Of a DNA stretch of 58,246 nucleotides, positions 1-7,744 are shown in pieces. Both the position numbers and the translations under genes were made by a program. The stretch comes from Pseudomonas sp. Irchel 3E20 (GTDB lineage: Bacteria > Pseudomonadota > Gammaproteobacteria > Pseudomonadales > Pseudomonadaceae): contig NZ_FYEE01000018.1 in NCBI RefSeq assembly GCF_900187645.1, positions 1 through 58,246 of the forward strand, given 5' to 3'. The first letter of the stretch is position 1; each line of letters opens with the position of its first letter. The notes beneath the pieces are model-generated. The model was not told the origin of the DNA, did no database searches, and saw only the letters and a program-made list of their open reading frames with translations.

Positions 1-75
1 CTTTCAAAGTTTCGCTGGGAAATCTTTAACAACTTCAACCACTTGCGCTGACGATCACTCGTTAGCGGGAGGCGA

Positions 76-103
76 ATTCTACAGCGTTACTCGCTGCTGT
101 CAA
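76..103 (-). promoter_or_regulatory. rRNA operon promoter, proximal
   Basis: Read on the minus strand this is TTGACA (98-103), a 16-bp spacer and TAGAAT (76-81), close to a sigma-70 consensus. An AT-rich tract lies just upstream (104-115). The surrounding leader matches what I remember of the region in front of Pseudomonas 16S rRNA genes. The rRNA genes themselves would lie beyond base 1. The P. aeruginosa neighbourhood also has an rRNA operon beside msrQ. Confidence 0.75.
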
Positions 104-221
104 CACCTCTTTTTCAACTCCTTTCGGACTTCGATGACCTGAAGCTCCGCGCTGTCGAAACCTGCATAACTCTTTGTTTACCAAGGAGTTTTCCGTTTCG
201 ACTGCGCCGGAAGTGGGGCGA

Positions 222-249
222 ATTATAGGCGCATGGAACCTGACGTCAA
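222..249 (-). promoter_or_regulatory. rRNA operon promoter, distal
   Basis: The minus strand reads TTGACG (244-249), a 16-bp spacer and a perfect TATAAT (222-227). It points the same way as the promoter at 76-103 and begins only a few bases after the msrQ stop codon. Tandem promoters are usual for rRNA operons. I infer that it drives the rRNA operon to the left of the window. Confidence 0.65.
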
Positions 250-256
250 GAACTAA

Positions 257-877
257 TTACGCTTTTGTTACAGAGAGCGCACGCTTGTTAATCAGTCGCG
301 GGATTCGCCGAGCTATGGGCGGGATGCGCAACAGCATGAGAACACCCCCTACCGCGGCATAGATAGCCCACTCCTTAAGGTCTGCCCGAACGATCCAGAG
401 CATATGCAACAAGCCAAGCCCAAGAATTACGTAGACCAGCCGATGTAGTTTTTTCCAACGAACGCCCAGCCGCCGCTGACTGTAACGGTTGGAAGTCACT
501 GCCAACATCAACAGGCAAAAGAACCCCAATGCACCGACGATGATATAGGGACGCTTGCGTAACTCCACACCCAACTGGGACAAGTCCAGTCCTAAAACGA
601 ATACCAGGTAAGCACTCAAGTGCAACACGACATAAGCAAAGCACCATAACCCCAATTGACGGCGTACGACGACCCATCCTGGCCAGCCTGTCAGTTTTTG
701 CAGAGGGGTCATGCTCAGGGTTACTAATAGAAGAATCAGCGTCCCCAACCCCAGGCGATCCACCAACACCTTCCCCGGGTCCGGCCCCAGCGCAAAAGCC
801 CAAGCCTGATACACCCAAAGCAATGGCCAGGCCGATGCTGCAGTAAAGACACTAAGACGCCAGTACAGATAACGCAT
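257..877 (-). CDS. msrQ: MsrQ, heme-binding membrane subunit of the methionine sulfoxide reductase system
   Basis: This 206-residue protein is an inner-membrane b-type cytochrome of the ferric-reductase-like family (formerly YedZ). It passes electrons from the respiratory chain to periplasmic MsrP for repair of oxidised methionine. The sequence shows about six hydrophobic segments. Histidines sit within or beside them (VLHLSAY, KLHRLVY, LLHMLWI) and are the likely heme ligands. Its ATG overlaps the msrP stop codon by one base (TGATG), so the two genes are translationally coupled. The length is normal for the family. Confidence 0.95.
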   Translation of the reverse strand: MRYLYWRLSVFTAASAWPLLWVYQAWAFALGPDPGKVLVDRLGLGTLILLLVTLSMTPLQKLTGWPGWVVVRRQLGLWCFAYVVLHLSAYLVFVLGLDLSQLGVELRKRPYIIVGALGFFCLLMLAVTSNRYSQRRLGVRWKKLHRLVYVILGLGLLHMLWIVRADLKEWAIYAAVGGVLMLLRIPPIARRIPRLINKRALSVTKA

Positions 878-1890
878 CAGTAATTCTTCCGCAGATCCAA
901 GCCTGTATATAAAGAAGCGACCTCTTCCGAGTAGCCATTGAACATCCGGGTTTCACGCACGTTGGGACTGAATAGTCCGCTTGGGAGGCGACGCTCGCGG
1001 GCCTGGGTCCAACGCGGGTGGTCGACGGTAGGATTCACGTTGGCATAGAAACCGTACTCATCCGCTGCGATGCTTTGCCAGGTAGTCTTTGGCTGCTCGC
1101 TGACGAGGCTGATTCGCACAATGGACTTGATACTCTTGAAGCCGTACTTCCAGGGCACCACCAATCGCAAGGGCGCACCATTCTGATTCGGGAGCTCGCG
1201 CCCATACATCCCGACGGCGAGGATAGCGAGCGGGTTCATGGCTTCGTCCAGCCTCAAGCCTTCAACGTAAGGCCAATCGATCAGAGCAAAACCTGAACGC
1301 TGCCCAGGCATTACCTTAGGGTCCTGCAGGGTTTCGAAACGAATGAATCGCGCCTTGGAAGTAGGTTCGACCTGCTTAAGCAGTGCCGAAATCGGGAAAC
1401 CCAGCCACGGAATGACCATCGACCAAGCCTCGACGCAACGCAGACGATAGATGCGCTCTTCCAACTGATAGGGCTTCATGAAGTCTTCGAGCGCATATCG
1501 CCCAGGCTTGGCGACCTCCCCATCGATCACCACACTCCATGGCTCGGTTTTAAGCGCACCGGCGTTGGCGGCGGGGTCGCCCTTATCGGTACCGAACTCG
1601 TAGAAGTTGTTGTAATGCGTGGCGTCCTTGAATGGCGTGATCGCTTCATCCTTGACGTTAACCGCTTGCCACTGGGCGTGAGAGAGTTTCTCGGCAAACC
1701 AAGTCGGCGCTCTACCCGGTTCGACATCCGCATACCGGGAAGGCTCCTGGGCACTGGCCCAGCTCGGCAGGGTGCTGGCAGCCAAGCCTGTAACCGCACC
1801 ACAGAGCAGGCTGCGGCGAGAAAGGTAGAGGGACTCTGGCGTGACATCCGATTCGTGGCAATCGGATGACTTGGTGGACTTGATTAACAT
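877..1890 (-). CDS. msrP: MsrP, periplasmic molybdopterin methionine sulfoxide reductase
   Basis: MsrP (formerly YedY) is a sulfite-oxidase-fold Mo-molybdopterin enzyme that reduces protein methionine sulfoxide in the periplasm, with electrons from MsrQ. The N-terminus carries a Tat signal (SRRSLL, arginines at residues 25-26) followed by a hydrophobic stretch. Cys152 in RLRCVEAW is the expected molybdenum ligand. I chose the ATG at 1890, giving 337 residues, because GCGGAG lies five to six bases upstream. An in-frame upstream ATG at 1926 would put twelve extra residues before the Tat signal. Confidence 0.95.
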   Translation of the reverse strand: MLIKSTKSSDCHESDVTPESLYLSRRSLLCGAVTGLAASTLPSWASAQEPSRYADVEPGRAPTWFAEKLSHAQWQAVNVKDEAITPFKDATHYNNFYEFGTDKGDPAANAGALKTEPWSVVIDGEVAKPGRYALEDFMKPYQLEERIYRLRCVEAWSMVIPWLGFPISALLKQVEPTSKARFIRFETLQDPKVMPGQRSGFALIDWPYVEGLRLDEAMNPLAILAVGMYGRELPNQNGAPLRLVVPWKYGFKSIKSIVRISLVSEQPKTTWQSIAADEYGFYANVNPTVDHPRWTQARERRLPSGLFSPNVRETRMFNGYSEEVASLYTGLDLRKNY

Positions 1891-1953
1891 GGAAACTCCG
1901 CAGCATTGGTGAACTGATTCACCCATAGACTGCGGAGTATGGTGGAAATTACA

Positions 1954-2817
1954 TCACTCGGCGTTTTTGTGACGACGCAGGCGCAAGAGGTGCTGGACCG
2001 GCCCGGAAGCCGCATAGACGAGGAATACCAGCAGCAGGGTACGCGGCGGGTCGATGAAGACCACGGCAAACACCAATACTACGGCCAGAATCGCAACAAA
2101 GGGCACTCGCCCCTTGAGATCGAACTCCTTGAAGCTGTTGTACTTGATATTGCTGACCATCAGCATGCCCGCCGCCGCTACCATCAGCGCCACCAGGAAC
2201 GACATTTTCGAGCCCTGGATCCCGTAGTCACTGAACGCCCAGACAATACCAGCCACCACACCTGCCGCCGCCGGGCTGGCAAGACCGATGAAATAGCGTT
2301 TGTCGGCAGTCCCCACCTGGGTATTGAAGCGCGCAAGGCGCAACGCCGCACCGGCCACATAGATGAAGGCGACCATCCAGCCAACCTTGCCCATGTCGCC
2401 CAGCGCCCAGCCAAATGCCAGCAACGCAGGCGCAACGCCGAAGGCGACCATGTCGGACAGCGAATCGTACTCAGCGCCAAAGGCACTCTGGGTATTAGTC
2501 ATACGGGCAACGCGGCCGTCCAGGCCGTCGAGCACCATGGCCACGAAGATCGCGATTGCGGCGAAGGCAAAGTAGTTGCCCGCCCCTTTGACATCCCCAG
2601 CGCTCAGGGCACTTTGGGCGCTCATGGAATTGATGATGGAGTAGAAACCGGCGAACAGGTTCGCGGTGGTGAAGAGGTTGGGCAAAAGATAGATGCCACG
2701 ATGCCGGACTTTACGGCCTTCAGCGTCATGCCCTTCTTCGACATGCTCATCGATGGGTAGCAGGCTTTCGGCGTCAGAGGCCTGGTGTGGCTCTTCGGGA
2801 CGTTCGCTCATGGACAA
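1954..2817 (-). CDS. pssA: CDP-diacylglycerol--serine O-phosphatidyltransferase
   Basis: This 287-residue membrane enzyme makes phosphatidylserine from CDP-diacylglycerol and L-serine, the first committed step to phosphatidylethanolamine. The CDP-alcohol phosphotransferase signature is complete: D97-G98, A104-R105, G114, D118 and D122 within DGLDGRVAR...GAEYDSLSD. A hydrophilic N-terminus of about 40 residues precedes several membrane helices. A second ATG two codons in is also possible. It lies downstream of ilvC on the same strand, but a terminator at 2913-2938 separates them. Confidence 0.95.
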   Translation of the reverse strand: MSMSERPEEPHQASDAESLLPIDEHVEEGHDAEGRKVRHRGIYLLPNLFTTANLFAGFYSIINSMSAQSALSAGDVKGAGNYFAFAAIAIFVAMVLDGLDGRVARMTNTQSAFGAEYDSLSDMVAFGVAPALLAFGWALGDMGKVGWMVAFIYVAGAALRLARFNTQVGTADKRYFIGLASPAAAGVVAGIVWAFSDYGIQGSKMSFLVALMVAAAGMLMVSNIKYNSFKEFDLKGRVPFVAILAVVLVFAVVFIDPPRTLLLVFLVYAASGPVQHLLRLRRHKNAE

Positions 2818-2912
2818 TACCTTGCAACGGTGTGGAGAATTTCGACAGGTGTTTGCGGCAACGGTTCGCCAGCAAACGATGCAGCTTTATACCAGATGCC
2901 GCCCGCCAAACG

Positions 2913-2938
2913 AAAAAACGCGGCCTAGGCCGCGTTTT
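2913..2938 (-). terminator. Rho-independent terminator after ilvC
   Basis: A perfect 24-base palindrome centred on CCTAGG (2915-2938) has a GC-rich stem, and on the minus strand it ends in six consecutive T. It lies 18 bases past the ilvC stop, so it should end the ilvI-ilvN-ilvC transcript before pssA. Confidence 0.85.
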
Positions 2939-2955
2939 CCGTACAAGTTGACGAC

Positions 2956-3972
2956 TTAGTTCTTGGCTTTGTCGACGATCTTGTTGGCGCCGATCCACGG
3001 CATCATGGAGCGCAGTTGCTCGCCGATGATTTCAATGCCATGGGCGGCGTTGTTACGACGCTTGGCGGTCATCGAAGGGTAGCCGGTAGCACCTTCGCTG
3101 ATGAACATCTTGGCGTACTCGCCGTCCTGAATGCGCTTCAGGGCGTTGCGCATGGCCTGACGGGATTCGGCGTTGATGACTTCCGGGCCGGTCACGTACT
3201 CGCCGTACTCCGCGTTGTTGGAGATCGAGTAGTTCATGTTGGCGATGCCGCCTTCGTACATGAGGTCTACGATCAGCTTCAGTTCGTGCAGGCACTCAAA
3301 GTAGGCCATTTCCGGCGCGTAGCCCGCTTCAACCAGGGTTTCAAAACCAGCCTTGACCAGTTCAACGGTACCGCCGCACAGAACGGCTTGCTCGCCGAAC
3401 AGGTCGGTTTCGGTTTCGTCCTTGAAGGTGGTTTCGATGATGCCGGTACGACCGCCACCCACGCCTGCCGCATAGGACAGAGCAACGTTCTTGGCGTTGC
3501 CCGAGGCGTCCTGGTAGATCGCGATCAGGTCAGGGATACCGCCGCCCTTGACGAACTCGGAGCGCACGGTGTGGCCCGGTGCTTTGGGCGCGATCATGAT
3601 GACGTCGAGGTCGGCACGTGGCACAACCTGGTTGTAGTGGATCGCGAAGCCGTGGGAGAAGGCCAGGGTGGCGCCTTTCTTGATGTTCGGTTCGATTTCG
3701 TTCTTGTACAGCGAGGACTGGAACTCGTCCGGGGTCAGGATCATGACCAGGTCTGCAGCGGCGACGGCGGAAGCAACGTCAGTCACTTTCAGGCCATGGG
3801 CTTCAGCCTTGGCAACAGTGGCCGAGCCTTTACGCAGGCCAACAGTCACGTCAACGCCGGAATCTTTCAGGTTGCACGCTTGAGCATGGCCCTGGGAGCC
3901 GTAACCGATGATGGCAACTTTCTTGCCCTGGATGATCGACAGGTCGCAGTCTTTATCGTAGAAAACTTTCAT
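2956..3972 (-). CDS. ilvC: Ketol-acid reductoisomerase (NADP+)
   Basis: IlvC converts acetolactate or acetohydroxybutyrate to the dihydroxy acids of valine, leucine and isoleucine synthesis. The 338-residue length is that of the short class I enzyme. The N-terminal Rossmann motif GYGSQG sits near residues 23-28, and the basic loop after it (LRKGSA) fits NADPH use. The C-terminal knotted domain is complete. It lies about 50 bases after ilvN and follows ilvI and ilvN in the same direction. A strong terminator follows it. Confidence 0.97.
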   Translation of the reverse strand: MKVFYDKDCDLSIIQGKKVAIIGYGSQGHAQACNLKDSGVDVTVGLRKGSATVAKAEAHGLKVTDVASAVAAADLVMILTPDEFQSSLYKNEIEPNIKKGATLAFSHGFAIHYNQVVPRADLDVIMIAPKAPGHTVRSEFVKGGGIPDLIAIYQDASGNAKNVALSYAAGVGGGRTGIIETTFKDETETDLFGEQAVLCGGTVELVKAGFETLVEAGYAPEMAYFECLHELKLIVDLMYEGGIANMNYSISNNAEYGEYVTGPEVINAESRQAMRNALKRIQDGEYAKMFISEGATGYPSMTAKRRNNAAHGIEIIGEQLRSMMPWIGANKIVDKAKN

Positions 3973-4021
3973 GAATTTCCCCTTTATATCCAGGCCGTTC
4001 AGGCCATTCGCTAATTGTTGT

Positions 4022-4513
4022 TTAGATGCTCAGCACTTTGTCGCCACGGGCAATCCCGGTCACGCCACTACGGACGGTCTCCAGAATCGCAGCAGTGCCG
4101 ATTGACTGAATGAAACTGTCGAGCTTATCGCTGGTTCCGGTCAGTTGAACGGTATACACGCTCGCACTGACGTCGACGATCTGCCCACGATAAATATCGG
4201 TGGTGCGCTTGATCTCGGCGCGCTGGGCGCCGGTGGCCTTGATCTTGACCAGCATCAGCTCGCGCTCGATGTGCGCGCTTTCCGACAGATCGACCAATTT
4301 AACCACTTCGATCAGCTTGTTGAGGTTCTTGGTGATCTGCTCGATTACTTCATCGTGCCCCACGGTGGTCAACGTCAGACGCGACAGGGTCGGGTCCTCG
4401 GTCGGCGCCACGGTCAGGCTTTCGATGTTGTAGTTGCGTTGCGAAAACAGGCCCACTACACGAGACAAGGCGCCCGGTTCGTTTTCCAGAAGCAAGGAGA
4501 TTATGTGCCGCAT
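4022..4513 (-). CDS. ilvN: Acetolactate synthase small (regulatory) subunit
   Basis: This is the ACT-domain regulatory subunit of acetohydroxyacid synthase, which confers valine feedback inhibition on the large subunit. The start at MRHIISLLLENEPG gives 163 residues, the standard length of IlvH/IlvN. The upstream in-frame start would lie inside the end of ilvI. The ATG is two bases past the ilvI stop codon, so the subunits are co-translated. The N-terminal ACT domain (residues 2-75) has the typical ENEPGALSRV ligand loop. The symbol ilvH is equally used for this gene. Confidence 0.95.
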   Translation of the reverse strand: MRHIISLLLENEPGALSRVVGLFSQRNYNIESLTVAPTEDPTLSRLTLTTVGHDEVIEQITKNLNKLIEVVKLVDLSESAHIERELMLVKIKATGAQRAEIKRTTDIYRGQIVDVSASVYTVQLTGTSDKLDSFIQSIGTAAILETVRSGVTGIARGDKVLSI

Positions 4514-4515
4514 GA

Positions 4516-6240
4516 TTAAGTACGCTCCGTCTTGCTCAGCCACATATCGCGCATGGAGCCGTCTTTGATCTGCATCGGATAGACGTGCTCGCTGGTATCG
4601 ACCTGAATGTCGAGGAACACCAGGCGATCCTTCATGGCGAAGGCTTCTTCCATCTTCGGCTTCAAGTCCTTGAGGTCAGTGATGCGGATGCCCACATGAC
4701 CATAGGCTTCAACCAGTTTGACGAAGTCAGGCAGCGATTCCATGTACGAGTGGGAGTGGCGGCTGCCGTAGCTCATGTCCTGCCACTGGCGCACCATTCC
4801 CAATACGCCGTTGTTCAGGCTGACGATTTTCACCGGCAAGCCGTACTGCAGGCATGTGGACAGTTCCTGGATGTTCATCTGGATGCTGCCTTCACCGGTG
4901 ACGCACGCGACGTCGGCGTCCGGGAAGCTCAGCTTCACGCCCATGGCCGCCGGAAAACCGAAGCCCATGGTGCCCAGGCCACCGGAGTTGATCCAGCGGT
5001 TGGGCTTGTTGAACTTGTAGTACTGCGCCGCAAACATCTGGTGCTGGCCCACGTCGGAGGTCACAAAGGCGTCGCCCTTGGTCACTTCGCACAGGGTTTC
5101 GATCACGGTCTGAGGCTTGATGATGCTGCCGTCGCCCTTGTCGTAAGGGAATAAGCCGCGGTCGCCGCGCCATTCATCGACCTGCTTCCACCAACTGGCC
5201 ACCGCTTCTTTGTTCGGGGTTTCGCCGATGTCCTTGAGCGCGGCGACCATCTCGGTCAATACGCTTTCGACCGGGCCAACGATAGGCACGTCTGCCTTGA
5301 TGGTCTTGGAGATCGAAGCCGGGTCGATGTCGATATGAATAATCTTGGCATTCGGGCAGAACTTGGCCGGGCCGTTGATGACGCGGTCATCGAACCGCGC
5401 ACCAACCGCGAGAATCACGTCGGCATGGTGCATGGCCAGGTTGGCGGTGTAGCTGCCGTGCATGCCGAGCATGCCGATGAACTGGCGATCGGTGCCAGGG
5501 TAGGCGCCCAGGCCCATCAGGGTGTTGGTAACCGGCAAGTTGAGCATTTGCGCCAGTTCGGTCAACGGCGCCGAGCCGCCGCCGAGGATCACGCCACCGC
5601 CGGCATAGAGCACCGGACGCTTGGCCGCCAGGAGCATTTCCGCCGCTTTGCGGATCTGGCCGGAGTGGCCACGGACCGCGGGGCTGTAGGAACGCAGCTT
5701 GGCTTTTTTCGGGAAGATGTATTCGAACTTCTCGGCCGGGTTGGTCATGTCTTTTGGAATGTCGACCACGACCGGGCCAGGACGACCGGATTGCGCCAGA
5801 TAGAAGGCTTTCTTCATGATTTCCGGGATTTCCGAGGCGTGCTTAATCATGAAGCTGTGCTTCACGATCGGCCGGGAGATACCGATCATGTCGGTTTCCT
5901 GGAACGCATCGGTACCGACCATGGTGCTGGGCACCTGGCCAGAGATGATGACCATCGGAATGGAGTCCATGTAGGCCGTGGCAATACCGGTAATGGCGTT
6001 GGTCGCGCCAGGGCCGGAAGTCACCAATACAACACCGGCCTTGCCGGTGGCGCGGGCATAGCCGTCAGCCATATGGGTTGCGGCCTGCTCATGGCGAACC
6101 AGGATGTGAGTGACATCCGGTTCCTTGAACAGCGCATCGTAGACATGAAGAAGAGCACCACCCGGGTACCCGTAGATGTACTTGACGCCTTCGTCGCGCA
6201 AAAAGCGCACGAGCATCTCACCACCAGATAAAAGCTCCAC
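4516..6240 (-). CDS. ilvI: Acetolactate synthase large (catalytic) subunit
   Basis: This ThDP- and FAD-dependent enzyme condenses pyruvate with pyruvate or 2-ketobutyrate, the first common step of branched-chain amino acid synthesis. I chose the GTG at 6240 (MELLSGGEML, 574 residues) because AGAGGTG lies six bases upstream; the GTG at 6249 overlaps that ribosome site. The ThDP-activating glutamate is E51 in RHEQAATH. The cofactor motif reads GEG...NN rather than the textbook GDG, which I believe is common in Pseudomonas homologues. It heads the ilvI-ilvN-ilvC operon. Confidence 0.95.
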   Translation of the reverse strand: MELLSGGEMLVRFLRDEGVKYIYGYPGGALLHVYDALFKEPDVTHILVRHEQAATHMADGYARATGKAGVVLVTSGPGATNAITGIATAYMDSIPMVIISGQVPSTMVGTDAFQETDMIGISRPIVKHSFMIKHASEIPEIMKKAFYLAQSGRPGPVVVDIPKDMTNPAEKFEYIFPKKAKLRSYSPAVRGHSGQIRKAAEMLLAAKRPVLYAGGGVILGGGSAPLTELAQMLNLPVTNTLMGLGAYPGTDRQFIGMLGMHGSYTANLAMHHADVILAVGARFDDRVINGPAKFCPNAKIIHIDIDPASISKTIKADVPIVGPVESVLTEMVAALKDIGETPNKEAVASWWKQVDEWRGDRGLFPYDKGDGSIIKPQTVIETLCEVTKGDAFVTSDVGQHQMFAAQYYKFNKPNRWINSGGLGTMGFGFPAAMGVKLSFPDADVACVTGEGSIQMNIQELSTCLQYGLPVKIVSLNNGVLGMVRQWQDMSYGSRHSHSYMESLPDFVKLVEAYGHVGIRITDLKDLKPKMEEAFAMKDRLVFLDIQVDTSEHVYPMQIKDGSMRDMWLSKTERT

Positions 6241-6275
6241 GTTGTTCACCTCTAAAACGCCAGAATACCGTCCAC

Positions 6276-6341
6276 AAAAAGCCGACGGGTCTTAATAGGT
6301 TTACTTCTCGGCAGAGCATGAGCGACGGTGGTCGCCGACTA
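6276..6341 (-). promoter_or_regulatory. Possible attenuator of the ilvI operon
   Basis: On the minus strand, GCCGA (from 6308-6312) can pair with TCGGC (from 6281-6285), which is followed by TTTTT. An alternative partner, TCGGC (from 6334-6338), directly follows the stop codon of the small open frame at 6339-6455. This resembles a terminator/antiterminator choice, but the terminator stem is only five base pairs with a loop of about 22 bases. The call is inference. Confidence 0.3.
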
Positions 6342-6455
6342 CGTCAGCACTGACTGAGCAAGTATTGGGAGCTCCCCAAGTGTTGCGGGGTTTTCCCACC
6401 CAGCGCGAGGTAACGCGTTGCGGGTGTAACAGGTCGGCGCGGATGTGCGCCTCAT
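6339..6455 (-). CDS. Possible 38-residue leader peptide upstream of ilvI
   Basis: An ATG-started frame lies about 45 bases downstream of the predicted promoter start and ends about 100 bases before ilvI. Its last 13 residues (LGELPILAQSVLT) hold six branched-chain residues, including Ile and Val. That is where control codons of an attenuator would be. There is no clear ribosome-binding site, and the first part of the peptide is not enriched in these residues. It could be a chance frame. Confidence 0.3.
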   Translation of the reverse strand: MRRTSAPTCYTRNALPRAGWENPATLGELPILAQSVLT

Positions 6456-6505
6456 GATCTGCCGAGTGGGCCTGCTTCTGGCAGTCCCTCTACAGCGGAC
6501 TTTGG

Positions 6506-6534
6506 ATTCTTCTGTTTCGCCCTCTGCAAGTCAA
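6506..6534 (-). promoter_or_regulatory. Promoter of the ilvI-ilvN-ilvC operon
   Basis: The minus strand shows TTGACT (6529-6534), a 17-bp spacer and AAGAAT (6506-6511). Transcription would start near 6499, giving a leader of about 260 bases before ilvI, unusually long unless the leader is regulatory. Confidence 0.5.
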
Positions 6535-6671
6535 GCAATAATTGCGCTTTTTTGCAGCTAAGCGCATGAGAATGCAGAAAAAAGTGATTGACGGAGGGAT
6601 AAAACTCGCCTGAGCCCGCTCAAGCGGTAGAAAAATGCGAGAGGCCGCCCCTAAACGCGACAGCCTTGCGC

Positions 6672-7001
6672 TTATTTCGCGCCGACGATCAATTGATCGA
6701 ACTGCGCCAGCAACCGGCGCAACTGGGCGCCCCGCCCCGGGCGCTGGGCGAAGACCATCTCAGCCATCTCCAGAATCCCGGAAGCGCTGGGCAGCGGCAG
6801 ATCCTGCTCCAGAATGACTTTCATCCGTGGCAGGAAGATCCATTGCAGCCACTGCTCGAACTCCAGCGTATCGACACTGAACGGCTCGACGCTGGCCAGG
6901 GCCTCGGCGCTAGGCGCTACCTCATCCCACCAGCCCTGGACCCGCAGCTCACGCTCGATCAGCAGCAGTTGGTCGGCGATTTGCCCCAAACGCGCGTCCA
7001 T
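6672..7001 (-). CDS. yqcC: YqcC family protein
   Basis: This 109-residue protein belongs to the small, all-helical YqcC (DUF446) family, whose role is unknown. Typical family features are visible: the WWDEVAPS stretch in the first third and the EFEQWLQWIFLPRM block in the middle. Its ATG at 7001 overlaps the lpoP stop codon by one base, so it is the last gene of the mrcB-lpoP-yqcC unit. I preferred this ATG to the GTG one codon earlier. Confidence 0.85.
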   Translation of the reverse strand: MDARLGQIADQLLLIERELRVQGWWDEVAPSAEALASVEPFSVDTLEFEQWLQWIFLPRMKVILEQDLPLPSASGILEMAEMVFAQRPGRGAQLRRLLAQFDQLIVGAK

Positions 7002-7729
7002 CACAGATTCACCTTGGCCTTCTGCCGGGCTAACGCGGCGCCGGCAGGATCACCCTGCTTCTCCCGCGCCTGGGCGATCAGGCCCCAGAGGCTGGCTTGC
7101 AGGTCGGGGCGGCCGTTGGCGAAGGTCAAGCCACGCCGGGCGAATTGCTCGGCTTGCGCCGCGTCGCCTTGCGCCATGCGCACCTGGGCCAGGCGATAGA
7201 GCACTTGCGGTTCACGTGGGGCAACACGCTGGGCCCGCTCCAGGCTGGAAGACGCGCCATTGAGGTCGCCGCCGGCCTGTTGCTGCTGGGCGGTGGTGAG
7301 CAGCGCCAGCACCGGGCCATCCAATTGCTCGTCGGCCGAGAGGCCGCCCGCGTTGGCCGACGGAATGCCGCTGGGCGTCGATGGCATGTTGTAGGTCGGA
7401 TTGATCGGCGCCGTTTGGATCGGCGCAGAGTCGATCGGCCCAGGCGTGATCGGCCCCGGCGTAATAGGTGCGCTGCTGATCGGCGCCGAAGTGGTCGCGC
7501 CGCCACCGGGGATCATCACCACCACGCCCGAGTCCTGGGGAATCGCCTGGGCCTGGGCCTGGGCCGGGCGCTGCACGGTGGTCTGGCGGAAACCCCCATT
7601 GGCCGAAATCCGCTCGTTATTGGACACAGCGGTCCCGGAATCCACTACCGGAATCGAACCGCGCTGTACGTTGGCGCAGCCACTGACCATCGCCAGTGCT
7701 GCCATCGCCGGAATCCACCACTTGTTCAC
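7001..7729 (-). CDS. lpoP: LpoP, lipoprotein activator of PBP1b
   Basis: The 242-residue protein has a lipoprotein signal with lipobox VSGC (Cys18), a long linker and a C-terminal TPR-like region (about residues 135-240). The linker contains repeated API/GPI units (about residues 80-110). In P. aeruginosa, LpoP is an outer-membrane TPR lipoprotein encoded next to PBP1b and needed for its function. Here it lies 15 bases after mrcB, in the same order. Assignment rests on architecture and gene order. Confidence 0.85.
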   Translation of the reverse strand: MNKWWIPAMAALAMVSGCANVQRGSIPVVDSGTAVSNNERISANGGFRQTTVQRPAQAQAQAIPQDSGVVVMIPGGGATTSAPISSAPITPGPITPGPIDSAPIQTAPINPTYNMPSTPSGIPSANAGGLSADEQLDGPVLALLTTAQQQQAGGDLNGASSSLERAQRVAPREPQVLYRLAQVRMAQGDAAQAEQFARRGLTFANGRPDLQASLWGLIAQAREKQGDPAGAALARQKAKVNL

Positions 7730-7744
7730 GTCAAACCCTCTCGC

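Noticed and set aside
4800..4930. Loss of the ThDP motif in ilvI (GEG instead of GDG)
   Set aside because: The rest of the motif (SIQMNIQELST...NN) is intact, and I recall GEG as usual in Pseudomonas homologues, so it is not a sign of inactivation.
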